A DNA stretch of 64,000 nucleotides, from positions 32,620,052-32,684,051 of the forward strand of contig CM026565.1 in the NCBI GenBank assembly GCA_015143295.1. The letters run 5' to 3'. This document shows, in pieces, positions 23,862 through 35,800 of the stretch. The notes beneath the pieces are model-generated. The model was not told where the DNA came from and ran no database searches. It worked only from the letters and a program-made list of their open reading frames with translations. The stretch's first letter is position 1; each line of letters begins with the position of its first letter. Made by a program: the position numbers and the translations under genes. This DNA comes from Tetracentron sinense. Its lineage: Eukaryota; Streptophyta; Magnoliopsida; Trochodendrales; Trochodendraceae.

Positions 23862-24322
23862 ATCAATGGATCGGATCCGGATCCTTATCCGATAAGTTGG
23901 ATTCTGGACTTTATATGTGATCTGCTGGATCGGATTCAAATCACAAATGTGGAATCCGATTATAATCGGATCGGATCGAGATATAGGGTGATCTGATTCG
24001 ATTAAAATCCGATCCGATTACAATAATTTTTAAAAATAATTTAAATATATTAAATAGATTTTCTATGTATAAAGTATTAATTTAAAAAAAATTAGCATTA
24101 ATTGAAGTTAATTAAGGCCCTATTAGATTTTTGTATTATTAAAATAGTTTTTTTTTAATTAAAAAAAATTAACCTTATTAGATTAGATCAGATTCGATTC
24201 GGATCTTAAATTAATTCAAACTCGGATTGGGTAGTTCAAAATCTGACGGATATGACATCGGATTAAACGAACTCGTAATCAAATCAGATTCGGATATAGG
24301 AATATCCAATTGATAGCCCTAA
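23862..24322. mobile_element. hAT-like MITE, TAGGGCTATCAATGGATC family, copy 2
   Basis: The left end is TAGGGCTATCAATGGATC and the right end, read inward, is TAGGGCTATCAATTGGATA. Subterminal GGATCCGGATC and ATCCGATCCGATT words surround an AT-rich core. The flanks CATATC and AATATC are a partial duplication only. No coding sequence. Confidence 0.65.
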
Positions 24323-24770
24323 ATATCATGGTCTGACTAAGAATTTAAATAAGGCTATTTTAGTAGTAATTCCAACCACATAAAGGTTACATACATTTTA
24401 AGAATTAATAAATAACAACATTTACTTGTAACTCTTCTTATGAACTGAAAATCATATGACCATGGGGAACTTTAATCTCACAAATCACTATTACTATGAA
24501 TAAGGATTCGTTCCAAGAGGTGGCTGTACAGAAGGCTACAATGGGCCTAAGCCCTAACCATACCATGCCTTTTGGGTGTCACATCTATATTTTCTAAAAC
24601 TTCGAGGGGAGCATGAACCCTAGGAGGTTAATGTTGACGTGTCGTAGCTCAAAGAGTGTTGTAGGGTTATATACTTAGGGTTAGGGTTTCCATTTTTAAG
24701 GTTTGAACCTTAACCCTAACCTAAACCTATAGACATTGTTATAGTTTATAGGTTCTTTACGAATAGCAAC
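24323..24770. other. Gene-free stretch
   Basis: Intergenic sequence with telomere-like TAGGGTTAGGGTTT near 24680. No gene seen. Confidence 0.35.
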
Positions 24771-24776
24771 GTGGTA

Positions 24777-25280
24777 CACTGACCTCCCTTGAGGTTTGGT
24801 GAAATTGTAGAAACATCCCATTTTGTTTATGAAATTACATTAACCTCCCGTGAGGTTGGGTAAAATTACAGAAACGTCCTCTTTGTTTCTAAAATTACAC
24901 TACCATCCTCAGGTTTGACAAAATTGTAAAAATCTCTCTTCTTGTTTATAAAATTACACTCTCATCTCCTATTAGGCTCGCCAAGTTGACGCCGTTAACG
25001 GAGGATGCTCTTTTACAAATTTACCACCATTTATTTACTCGAGGAATATAACTAAGTTGATTGTCTTCAAGACATGCAATTCATAATAAAAAAAAAATTA
25101 TCCATGTGAGTAACAACATACTAACAAAATGGAGAATTTGTTACTAGTAGAGGAGAATATATGTAATGTTTTTAGAAATAAGAGGGAAGTTTATGTAACT
25201 TTGCCATCATCAGTGTAATTTCAAAAACAAGAAGAGAAGTTTTACAATTTAACCAAACCTCAGGAGAGGTCAATATAATC
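24777..25280. repeat. Inverted-repeat element whose arms are tandem 60-bp units
   Basis: The left arm has three consecutive 60-bp units (24781, 24841, 24901), each with CCTCCYNTGAGGTTTG, AAAATTGTARAAA and TTGTTTNTRAAATTACA. The right arm (about 25150-25276) has two units of the same sequence in reverse. The middle is ~190 bp. This looks like a fold-back element that grew by unit duplication. No coding capacity. Confidence 0.7.
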
Positions 25281-25424
25281 CACCTCAAATTAAACCCAAC
25301 CCTAACTCTAGCTCTAGGGCCTGAAATATAAGAAATGCACGGATTTTTCTTGGGCAAAGCTGTCGGGCGAGCCTGGTCCGTTGACATCCCTACTACCCTA
25401 TAAAGAGTAGGGTTGATATCGAGT

Positions 25425-25900
25425 CGAGTAGTGGTGTTTTCAAGCTTGTTCGTCTATTAAACGAACTTGGAAATCATGTTCAAGCTTGACTCGTTTATTA
25501 AATAAACGAGCTCGAGCTTTACTAGCCGAACTTGAGCCGAGCTCGAGTAGTTCACGAGCATCTTGTTTTATTGGATATAATTATTTATATTAGGTAAAAA
25601 ATTCACTTTATTATCCTAGACAAAGAAATGACGGTGTTAACTAAAATTTTAGTATAAAATTATAATTTTATAAATGATATTCTTATCATATAAAATACAT
25701 TATATACTATTAATCTTTACTTAATATATAATACATATACTTAATTTTATTATTTAAATAAAATAAGTATATTTTAAATATTTTAATAGATTAACATATA
25801 TATATAATCAAACCGAGTTTTTATCGAGTTGAACAAGGGTGTGTTCGACATCGGCTCTTTTGCTAAATAAACTAACAATATTCCAGCCCGGACTCAGAGT
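25425..25900. repeat. GAGCTCGAGC-rich repeat
   Basis: CTCGAGCTT, GAACTTGAGCCGAGCTCGAG and related words at both ends surround an AT-rich core. It is the same class as 62736-63389. Ends could not be placed exactly. Confidence 0.5.
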
Positions 25901-25939
25901 ACATGACAAACATTTTGTTCAATAACCACCCCTAAATTA

Positions 25940-26503
25940 AAGAGGGGAGAAGAAACAAGGTAGTGATGTCGCACTCCTGCGCACTTTAGTAATGGCAGTG
26001 CTTTATATCCCAATCTCAATCTGCCTCTCCTGTCGTCCCCGAATATGCTGAAATGTTATCATCTTTCATTCTCTCTCGCCAATGCCAAAACCCTACAGTC
26101 TACACAAGTAGCCGGAGACGATCCTATGCAACACAGACCAGAAAACCCTACAGAAATTAAGGTATCTCGAGAGCCAAGATTGGATTTTCCCTAATTTCTT
26201 GTTGATGTTGTCTTCAAATCTTTAGAAATCACGGTTTTGTATGCGATCGCCAAGCTCAGAATTAGGGTTCATTGAATAAAAGGTACGATTTTTTTAATGT
26301 TTGTGGCGTATTTGATTCTGCAGAAATTGAGAATAATTAGGGTTCTTTGAAACTGAAAGATTGTGTTGTTGAGAATAAAATCAAGGTGTGTTTTTAGTGT
26401 GTGATTCTGCAAAAAAATTAGACTAGGTTTTTGAAGACAAAAAATTAGGGTTCCTGAGAAAGAGTCTGGGTTTTTTTTGTTGTCGCTCTTCGATTGTGCA
26501 TAA
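25940..26503 (+). promoter_or_regulatory. Promoter and 5' leader region of the trihelix gene
   Basis: CT-rich words (CATTCTCTCTCGCC near 26068) and A/T-rich sequence precede the start codon. AAG/GTATCTCG near 26160 and similar sites could be leader-intron donors, but no matching acceptor stands out before the ATG. The transcription start was not determined. Confidence 0.4.
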
Positions 26504-27715
26504 ATGGATGACACGGAGGATGATGCGAGGTATCCTCCAAATCCGTACCCTGTAAATCACCAGCAGAGCTATGGATCTTTGCATCGTCCGAAGCTTCCTG
26601 TCCGAAACGCTTCTTATCCTCAGCCGGTTGGTAATAAATATGGCGACGAGGGTGATGATGAAGACGAAGAGGAGGAAGAAGAAGTAGAAGAAGAAGAAGA
26701 AGAGGAGGAGGAAGAGGAGGAGGAGCAGGAGGAGGAGGAAGAAGAGGAGCAGGAGGAAGAAAATGGCGTCGAGCGGGTTGTTGAAACAGTAGAGGAAGAA
26801 GATGATGAAGAAGAGGATGATGAAGATAACAATAGAGATGATTATCATCGGAGGATTGAAGTTGAGGAGTCAGAGAGGCACCGAAAGAAACGAAAACTGA
26901 AGAATTTAGCTTTAGGTTATGAGTTTGCTCCTCGTGTAACAGTGCCATCTGTTACTGCTGCTGCTGCTCCAAAGCCGTCTTTCGGTGGCCGAAATTCCCC
27001 TGTTGATTGGACCGAACATGCTACTTTTGTTCTACTAGATGCCTGGGGCAATCGGTTTCTTCAGCTTGGAAGGAAGAGTCTTCGGTCTGAGGAATGGCAG
27101 GAAGTTGCCGAGAAGGTCTCACAGGCATCAAAAGCCGAAAGGACAGATACTCAATGCCGCAATCGTTTGGATACATTGAAGAAGAAATACAAAAGGGAGA
27201 AGATGAAGTTTGCGGAGACTGGTAGTACAACTAGCAAATGGGTTTATTTTAAGAAGATGGATATGTTAATGACGTCGTCACCACCACAAGCTGGCCTTTC
27301 TTGTGGATTGGATTCAGGTGAGTATGTTTTCATGAACCCTAGGGTTTATTTGAACCGCTCCAATGGATTGGACGAGATGAGGGATAGTCCGGGGAATTCG
27401 GAATCTTCAGAGGGTGATGACGATGATTCGGATGGACTTCCACCGAAGAGGACAAGGTTTAAAGGGGATACTGATGAAGGGTCTTCCTTTAGGCTGCTGG
27501 CAGACTCTATTCAGAAATTTGGTGAGATTTATGAGAAGATTGAGAACAGCAAAAGGCAGCAGATGCTAGAATTGGAGAAGATGAGGATGGAATTCCAGAG
27601 AGATTTGGAAGTGCAGAAGAGGCAAATTCTGGAAAGGGCACAGGCTGAGATTGCAAAAATACGGCAAGGTGATGATGAGGATATCGATATTTCTGCCGAC
27701 AATGTCAGTGAGTGA
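26504..27715 (+). CDS. Trihelix (SIP1/ASIL/ENAP-type) transcription factor
   Basis: A single open frame of 403 residues. The N-terminus MDDTEDDARYPPNPYPVNHQ is followed by a very long acidic tract (about residues 47-110, mostly Glu/Asp encoded by GAA/GAG/GAT). A basic patch RHRKKRKLK then precedes the trihelix Myb/SANT-like domain at about residues 166-256 (DWTEHATFVLLDAWG, LGRKSLRSEEW, CRNRLDTLKKKYKREK, WVYFKKMDML) with the tryptophans expected of the family. The C-terminal helix (about 336-386, FGEIYEKIENSKRQQMLELE) is a predicted coiled coil. Members bind GT-type DNA elements and act as repressors or histone-acetylation partners in seed and ethylene responses. I do not assign a specific symbol. 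The last codons overlap a strong splice donor (TCA/GTGAGT at 27707/27708). Confidence 0.88.
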   Translation: MDDTEDDARYPPNPYPVNHQQSYGSLHRPKLPVRNASYPQPVGNKYGDEGDDEDEEEEEEVEEEEEEEEEEEEEQEEEEEEEQEEENGVERVVETVEEEDDEEEDDEDNNRDDYHRRIEVEESERHRKKRKLKNLALGYEFAPRVTVPSVTAAAAPKPSFGGRNSPVDWTEHATFVLLDAWGNRFLQLGRKSLRSEEWQEVAEKVSQASKAERTDTQCRNRLDTLKKKYKREKMKFAETGSTTSKWVYFKKMDMLMTSSPPQAGLSCGLDSGEYVFMNPRVYLNRSNGLDEMRDSPGNSESSEGDDDDSDGLPPKRTRFKGDTDEGSSFRLLADSIQKFGEIYEKIENSKRQQMLELEKMRMEFQRDLEVQKRQILERAQAEIAKIRQGDDEDIDISADNVSE

Positions 27716-28289
27716 TGTATGTGATTTTCCACTCCTTATTTTCTTTCTTTAAACTTTGAAGTTATTTGGCATATTCCGTTGCTTGCTGTTGCTGCATACT
27801 ATAGGAAGTATTTGTGTCTTAGTCAATAAATTATTGGACATCTCTCTTAATAAGTTGATTAAAATTTTGTGTTTGTTGGATGGTATCAAATGCAGAGGAG
27901 TTTTTCATTTGAGTTATGGTCTGGATAAGAATCCTCAGGTCTGGTTATGCCTTTAGTTAACCATTTGATAGAGCTACTAAAAATACTATTGCAAATAAGA
28001 TCCATCATCATGTACTCCAGACCCTTTTTGCCTCTTTATTTTCCTTGAAAGTGCTGTTAAAGAAACAGATATTATTTGCAGTGAACTGCCTTGAATCTTG
28101 CGTCACTGCAGTCTTCTGAGTAGTTCCAAAATGTGGTATTTGAATTAAGTTGGTGCACTTTTTACCGCCATATCGTAATTTTTTGGTGAGTGGTGCAGAA
28201 TTTTTTCAGCTAAAGTATTAGGTTGTACCATGAAAAACAAAGAACAATGGCACTAATGGTGGTAATTGCTTAAAATTGCCATCCATTTT

Positions 28290-29010
28290 TAGGTGGGCAG
28301 GGGTGATGAAGTTAGATTTGGGAGGATGTTTGGTGTGGCCACTCTTTGTTGAGAGCAGAATTTGGCAATTTCTACTCTGTGGCTTCGGATTGAAAGTGTT
28401 TTGTTGCTTCCTTCTTTGAGTCTTTGGGGAATAATTGTGACTTGATTTGTGTTCCTAGGGGTTTTAATTATTGGGAAATGGACACTTTCCCTTTGCTTTC
28501 TGTCTTGTATTTCATCAATTAAGCCTAATTTTCTTAAAAGCGATGGTAGACTGTGGTCCAAGGAGAGTAAATGATGCTTCTCAGTGAAATTGCTTTATCA
28601 GTCTGTAATTGTTACCTCTGGTACTTCTTTTTCTTATTGAGTGGTGTGAAATCCCGAGATTCCATTTAAGGCCGCTTTCTTCCTCAGGATAACTGCTTTT
28701 GCTAGATGGATCTATGACAGCTTTCTATCTTTCCCACAGTTTCTCCCTGGGTCTTGTCTGAGACTTTTTTGGACTTCATAACTAGTGGATTATGCAGGAC
28801 TTAGAGGGTTCCCAAGGCGTAGTATGGCATATGCTCTCTGGAGATGTATGTTGGCCTATTTGGGGGGAAGGAATAAGAGAGTATTTGACGATCTTTCCAG
28901 GCATAAAGAGAAGGTGTTGATGCATATCATAAAGCTTTTTGCAGCTTGGTGCTGGATTAGTGGGGATGTGGATTCTCCAGATTCGATTTCCATTCTTTCT
29001 TGTGCTTAGC
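28290..29010 (+). mobile_element. Decayed LINE (L1-type) ORF2 C-terminal remnant
   Basis: Plus-strand translation in shifting frames resembles the region downstream of the reverse transcriptase in plant L1 elements: FGVATL near 28328, GFNYWEMDTFPLLSVL near 28460, DGRLWSKES near 28540, and finally RNKRVFDDLSRHKEKVL with HIIKLFAAWCW at 28870-28960. The reverse transcriptase itself is absent. It lies between the trihelix stop codon and the possible distal exon. Confidence 0.6.
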
Positions 29011-29593
29011 ATTGGGGTTTGAAGGTTCTTTTGTGTACTTGCTCTTCTATAGATTCACTGCATAATGAACTGTGTTTGTATCTCTTTCTTTATTTTTATT
29101 GCTTTTTACACACACACACTCCTGATTTAAGAATAAAATGTGGTGACTGCTTAAACATCAGAGATAAGATCATATCTCCCTTAAACTGGTTTATGTCAAA
29201 AGGGTTCTTGTGAGAGTTCTTTCTTGGGAAATTACCCCCCAAAAAAATAAAAAATTGCTGTTAATTGACAATAAAAGCTTTCTTTTATGTATTTTTTTTC
29301 TTTATTTACAGCTTCACACTGGGTGTGAGGCCTTATTCTGTGGTTGATCTATCTATCTAAATAAAATGTTTTTGGTGTCATAGCAGTAATTTCTGGTTGA
29401 GTGTCTTTGGGTTGGGCATGAAGTAGCAGGATCCAATGGCCTTTACTAACTGCAGGTTACAATTCTATTGAGTAATTGCAGCATAAAATGACGTTGAAGC
29501 GGTCATCATGATCATTTTGCATTGCTTCAACTCATTGGCCTTTATGCATACTGGTCATTCTATGGATTTGAACTTTTTGAAGGTTGCTGACTT

Positions 29594-29753
29594 TTTTTTT
29601 TTTTGGTGATAGAAATTCTTAGTAGAGTCAGAAGGGGTTAGCTTGGGCAGTGGAGCTCTTGCTTACTCTTACCCGGGTGGGATTAGATCCCTAGACCTCC
29701 AACATGGGAAGGCCACACCCCTACCACTCACGCCAGAGGTGGGGGTGTGAAGT
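29594..29753 (-). mobile_element. tRNA-derived SINE
   Basis: On the minus strand an A-box-like GGCGTGAGTGGTAGGGG and a B-box-like GGTCTAGGGATCTAATCCC are followed by a short body ending in a poly(A) run (T run at about 29592-29604 on the plus strand). The direct repeat TTGCTGACTT flanks it at 29584-29593 and 29754-29763, as expected for target-primed insertion. The spacing fits a pol III promoter. Confidence 0.75.
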
Positions 29754-30017
29754 TTGCTGACTTAAATTTATAGCTTTTGTACATTCATATTGTTTGATTG
29801 GAGGATTGGCACTGGTGGAACCGTCTGAGAAAATTGAAAATTTTAAACTTTTGTCAATTGCCCATAGATTGCTCTAGTTTCATCATTTCGGATAACTTTC
29901 GACAAAAATAAATTTGCTCTTACTCCATGAAGATTATGATGCATTATACTTGTCTTCTTAGGATTTGGGGATATTAGAGTGGAGATGACATGATCTAACC
30001 CTCCTATAATTGTGCAG

Positions 30018-30169
30018 AAGAAACTCTTTCCAATGAGGAGCGGGGAAATGGATCAGAATCTCAATCCCAGGAGTGCAGTGGGAGTGGCTCCGGTGCTTAT
30101 GCTCTGGGGAAGCTTCAGTTTCCATGTAATGTAATGGGCGTTATTGCCTTGTTTGTACTAATAGTTTAA
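30018..30169 (+). other. Possible alternative last exon of the trihelix gene
   Basis: Acceptor ATTGTGCAG precedes 30018. Splicing from the donor at 27707 keeps the frame and replaces the last residues SE with a 50-residue tail that begins KETLSNEERGNGSESQSQEC and stops at 30167-30169, giving 451 residues. The tail ends in a hydrophobic run. It could equally be a 3' UTR exon. The intron would contain the LINE remnant and the SINE. Confidence 0.45.
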
Positions 30170-32803
30170 TAATGCGCTTTGATTGTATTTGTAGGGCAAT
30201 ACAACCGATATCTAGTTGGCTTATGTTTTGACCATTTGCATTTGTAACCTTATATTGGCCTTTGCCGACCCCAACCTGAAACGAAATGGAGGAACAAATA
30301 TATTGGCTGTACTTTTAAATTCTTTAGGTAAAGATGGTTTAATTAGACCACCCCATGTTACAGCGCAAGCATTCAGACTCGTCCCGAGTATTTTTTTTCA
30401 TTTCTTTTTCACATGATATTCTGACTTGGCATATTAACCTGTAACCACTGTAAGATGGTTTCTGCCTTATGATCCTCTACAGGTTGTTTTCGGCATTGAA
30501 CAGAGATGTGTAGGTAAATGATTCGTACAATTTGTTGAATCTCTTATTATTCGAATGGCACATAGATTGTATATGGTTCATTTAACAGTTTGAGCTAATG
30601 TGTTTAAGTGGAACCTATAGCAGGACAGATGCAAACATGTTTCAAGGCATTCAAGTAAATTCAGGAGTTGGATTTGATCCCTTGCAATTGGTGTCGGTGC
30701 GGTTCTAGGGTTAGTTCCTGCCTATCTACTCCTAATGCCCTGTGCTCATTCAGTTTCAGATCGGTTCAAGTGATTGACACTTGAAACAACTCTATACATC
30801 TCTCTTGAAAAATACAAAGATACATCATGATTAATGGCTGAAACAAGATATAGTTTCCCTACCAAGGTACTCAAAACAAGACTTGGATATAACAAGGAAA
30901 ATAATAATGAGGGGCGTCTCGGCTCGGCTCCATTTTTCTTGCCATGTGTCCTTTTTAACTCCCTTCAACTGTGGTTAAGATTCACTCACCCATATGGTTC
31001 ACCTATCTACCCTTGGTATTTAGAAAAATAAAATGAAAAAATTTAACCACGGTTAAAAAATTAACCCAAGTTTATGGCAGTTGAATGGACAGCTTTGTGA
31101 GAACGAGGTGGAGCGAACTATTGCTCATATAACTAATTCATTTACTCATAAAATTAGCACCTGTTGACTGAATGGGAGACCTACATTCGCAAACCAAAAA
31201 AACCCTCTTATATTATAGAGAAAAACTATTCCGTTGCCGGATTTGGACCTGGGTCTCCTGAGTAAGACCAGATATCCTAAAATCTAAGCTTTTTTCAAGA
31301 TCTTGTGGTTCCACCATTGGCCTGGTCAGATGACTTAACAATCTATCTGATATACACAATCTTTTTTTTCTTTGCATCTCTATAATAGTTCACTAACCAA
31401 AAGAGCAATTAAGATAATTAAATTAACGATTCCTGATGGATCAAATTGTTCTAAAACCCCATAGTTGTATCTTGTAACTGATGGTGCAACAACGTCGTTT
31501 ATTCCAAAGATAGTTCCGTAGAATTGTCGTGGCTCAAAGGCATCATTTGATGAGCCTTTCACGTGTGAAATTCCATTGTTGGATTAGGATGTAACGATGA
31601 TTAGCATCCAATACGATTTTCTGGTCGACTTGTTGACAGTGGACAGATGTTCTACTATTGAAGGGTCTAGGTCATGGGCTAGTAGGCGGCATTCCAATAG
31701 GCGGCTAGTAGGCGCCCTTCAAACTCTTATTCAGGGGGGAACAGCTCCTTAGAGTGAAGAGCTATCTACTCTTATCTGAGATGATCAAGTCATTCTTCGA
31801 TCAAAATCTCCTCCATCTGCATGATCTTGAACAACACTCCTAACCAGAGTGCCCTGAACTTGAGTCTGTAATCCATCTAATAACTGTATAGAATGAAAGG
31901 GCTCATTTTTGTACCTTCGACTAACGCTTGAGCAGATCCTGCTTGACGGAAAACCATTACAAGACCATATGAGCCAACTTAAAAGTTTTAAGAACAGTTT
32001 CAACAAGACAGATTGCTGGACCAGAGACCCAAAACAGAATGACAATCACAAACAAACATGGTAAAAACCAAATGCATCTCTCATAATACATCAACAGATG
32101 TGGAGAAAAGCTTAATTCATACTTCACCTATGTCAGATTTCAAACTTCCTTGGCGAAGCTTCAGCAGTGTTGCATGAAAACAGGCCATTAAATGAAGTTA
32201 TAGATAATCCAGTGCATTTAACTGTGCTGCTTCTACAATTAACGGCTGCAAGTTGTCTTAGAGGGCCCTGCACCCATACTACTGTACACATTGTCTGCAA
32301 ACTCATCAGTCTGGATTGTAAGGAATTCAAGATCTCATACCATATTGCCTATAAATCCAGTAAAAAAAAAAAAAACACCAACAGATAAGGGGAAATTTGA
32401 AAAGACAAGGGTCAACGGGTTTTCTATCCCGTTAACTATTATCTAAGCGTGCATAGTAATGGCGCTAAGAGCATGATTGGATTTAATGAAGGCGGGGATT
32501 TGTCAAATTTCCAATGTAATTCATTATCAGGGTGCTATTCAGCAGCTGCCACTGAAATATTGATGAAAATTCATATTAATCAATCTCCCTTTTATTTTCC
32601 CCTGCATTAACATATTTCCCAGATCACATATTTTACAAAATTGCGATTTTACAAAATTGTGATAAGCATGGTGACTGCACTGTGACCAGCTCAAAAATGA
32701 ACCCACACCGAAACCTTCTATATCATTTTTGGATCAGCCCAAATAATCATACATTGTGCTCTTTCCATAAATTGTTTCACAACAATGAAAATAATACAAC
32801 AAA
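30170..32803. other. Intergenic stretch between the trihelix and ZFYVE26-like genes
   Basis: The two genes converge here, so both 3' ends must lie in it. 30940-31070 is another copy of the GTGTCC/TTAACTCCC/GTGGTTAAGATTCACTCACCC module with TTTAACCACGGTTAAA. Minus-strand open frames at 31380-31562 and 31785-32045 have no recognised family. 31240-31300 contains a B-box-like GGTCCAAATCC on the minus strand without a full tRNA fold. Confidence 0.4.
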
Positions 32804-35800
32804 TTAAATGTACTGAGCCAACCACTGCTTGCACATATCAAGCACAGGGAGTGCGTTCGCATGTAATGCCTGCCAAAACATAGGGAAAGGAATAATTTAA
32901 AGATTTCTAACTCCACAAACCAAAAACTTAATTGTTAAATGAAAAGGGCCATCAAAACAATAAATTTTTTGGCTAGAACTTTCAAAGTAAGCGGTATGAT
33001 ACCATAAATTGTTCAAGTCTATCCATTTTTTTTAAAATATTGCATTTTAACTTAAAACAGTAGTCACAGAACCATATACATTTCTGTGAGAAGCACAATA
33101 ATACTATTAGACAGCTAATGAATGATGATAACACAGTGTAACCAACCTGGTGTAGACTACAGATGGTAAAGTTGTCGAGGAAGATCACAACAAGCAAGCT
33201 TAAGGGAGACTTTGAGAGTTCAAATTACGGACTATTTCATAACAATTTAACTTGCAGAAGATGTGTATTTCTTCCATTATATTGTCTTCAGAACTCAGGT
33301 GATTGATGGATGAAAAAGAAGGCATTATTGATGCATTTCTAGTATTAGTGCCTTCTAACATTTTTCTAGCCGTGTGATTTAAATCAATTCAGGTTCAAAC
33401 AGTCCTCTTGCTAGTGAAAACTTCAAATTAGGGCTCATCGAATCCATGTGAAGTTATCTCCTTGCTTAATAAATACCATACTTCACTTTGTAATCTGTTT
33501 CTTATATCAATAAAATGTTTCTAGTTAATACTTGCCAGCATAGTTAGTTGAATTCTATTTTTCATGAACAGTTGTTACAAGTTCTAGATACCTCATTTAA
33601 GTAAACAAACAAGAATAATAAATTTAAAAATTAGTTATTTATTTTAATATGAGACTCATATTTCAAAGTAGAGGGGTGTCAACATTCTATAACATTAAGT
33701 TCAATTCCATCGATTGCATGGACTCCTGAAAAACATTGGAGCGCATGGACACGATATGCTCTACCTGAACTATAGTCCTTGTGCTTGTGATAGATATTTT
33801 ACATGTAGACAATAACTTGTCAAAATGAATATTCCATGTTCCCACATTATAGCTCTCTAATCTGGTTCCTGCCGGGAATAAATATTTGCTTTGAAGTAAT
33901 ATTACATCTATAGTCATCGATGTGATGGGTATCATTTGTTTCTCTTTGTGATGATAACTGGTCTACTTAACTCAGTGGTTAGGATCAATGTTTTAAAACG
34001 TGAAGGCGTGAGGTGAGGCGTTAGGACCTCAAGATGCGTGAGACGTAAGCCTCATAAGAAAGTTTCATGCTCTCATTTTAACAAAAAAATAAAATATAAG
34101 AAAAATATTACAAAAATTCAAAAAGTTAATGACATTGAAGGACAGTACTGACTCCAAAATTTTGCAATGTCTACTAGGGAAAGTGTGAATTAGATTCAAA
34201 TGGTTTTAAAATCCTAATACATTAAACATAATAAATTAAGTGTTAATTATAACCAATATAACCATCATTATTTTTCAATGCCTTATTGGAAAATAATTAG
34301 TGTTATTTTTTACTAGTTGAAACAAATTTAAAAAAAACGACATTTAAGTCTCAGTTGTAGCTAGACACTTAATTTTAGTTAATGCATGAGATGTTTACTA
34401 TAGGCAAAAAGCGAGCTTCAAGGCGTTAGGCGTATGCTTCTTGGGGTTTAAGCCTCTTGATTGAGCCTCGAGGCGTAAGCCTCACACTCTTTTTAAAACA
34501 CTAGTTAGGATATGGCCTTTCATACGGCAATAGTCACTGGTTCAAATCCAATAGTAGTAGAACATATTAGATACTGGAGTCAATGGTATCTAATAAGTTT
34601 ATTGAGCTACCTTTTATTTATTGATCCTTTCCATCCCCCCACAACTCTTATTGTATTTTATTTTGATTTTTTTTCGTTGCATCAGAATCTGATTACACTT
34701 GTTTGTAATCAATCAGTTGGATCAAACTAGTGTATAAACAGAACTTTTGATTACTCAAATGCGCCCACTTAAAGATGAATTAGAGCTGTAAGAAAGTTGG
34801 CAAGACTTCTTTTGTTCTCCGAATACCATGTGTCTAGTATGGATCTCAAAGGTCTGTCCTATTAATGATTGAACAAATGAGACTTTGAGGCATCTAGACT
34901 GTAACATGCCTTTCTGAATCCAACAAGACAAGCAGTTGAGGGTTTTTTCAATAAATTGTTGGAAGTACAGACCAGGAACTGTCCAGGGAGGTGGAAATGA
35001 CTCAGGATATTAATGCAATAAACAATGTAACTTCACGTTATTCTCTATCAGAAAACATAGCCCATTAGAGGAAGCACCAGAAACACATTTGAGATTTGAT
35101 TGAAATCCCTCCTGAAGGGAAATGCTAGACAGTTGTGCTTAGAATAGCAGAAAAACACACTTAGAGCTATTTGTGGTTTCAACTTTCAAGAACACCAAGT
35201 ACTTCTATCTCAAATAAAAGATATGCACTTCCAAATGATTCATAGGAGAGTAAAAAGAATAAAAGAGATTTGAAATAAGAGTAGAAACGTCACTAAAAAC
35301 ATTTTGCCTTACCATACTACGTCTCTGATCTCTCAGAGGTAAGGAACACCATCTTCCCTAAGGGGTTGCACTACATGTGTTCCTTCCAAAGGCAAAGTAC
35401 TCTAGAAGATATTGGAGAGTATAGATTCCTATTGTAAGAATCAAAGGTAAGGAACACCAACTTATTTAAGGGGCCCGAAGAGGTTGCGCCATAGTATTAA
35501 AACTCGGCGAGTCGACTCAACTTGGCCAGGTTTTGAGTCGAGTTTGAGGTAAAACTCAGTTTTAACATTGAAAACTGAATAACTCGACCCGACTCGCCCA
35601 AGTTTTGTACTTTTTTTGTTAAAACAAAAAATTGAGTAAACTGGCCTACCCGAGTGACCAAATTATGTTTTTTTTTTTTAACACATCCCACCCACTTTTA
35701 AGTATAAATACGTAACAAAAAGGGTGTTTAGTATATATTGAAATTATATGTCATTTTAGGCATGATTTATGATTGATTTTGAATTTATACCATATCAGAA

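Noticed and set aside
26423-26948. Minus-strand open frames rich in Leu, Pro or Ser opposite the trihelix gene
   Set aside because: They are antisense readings of the GAA/GAG acidic tract.
31240-31300. Possible tRNA gene on the minus strand (GGTCCAAATCC B-box-like word)
   Set aside because: I could not form an acceptor stem or D-arm at the right spacing.
31380-31562. 60-residue minus-strand frame with EPRQFYGTIFGINDVV
   Set aside because: It looks protein-like in composition but I recognise no family and see no splice partner; not called as a gene.
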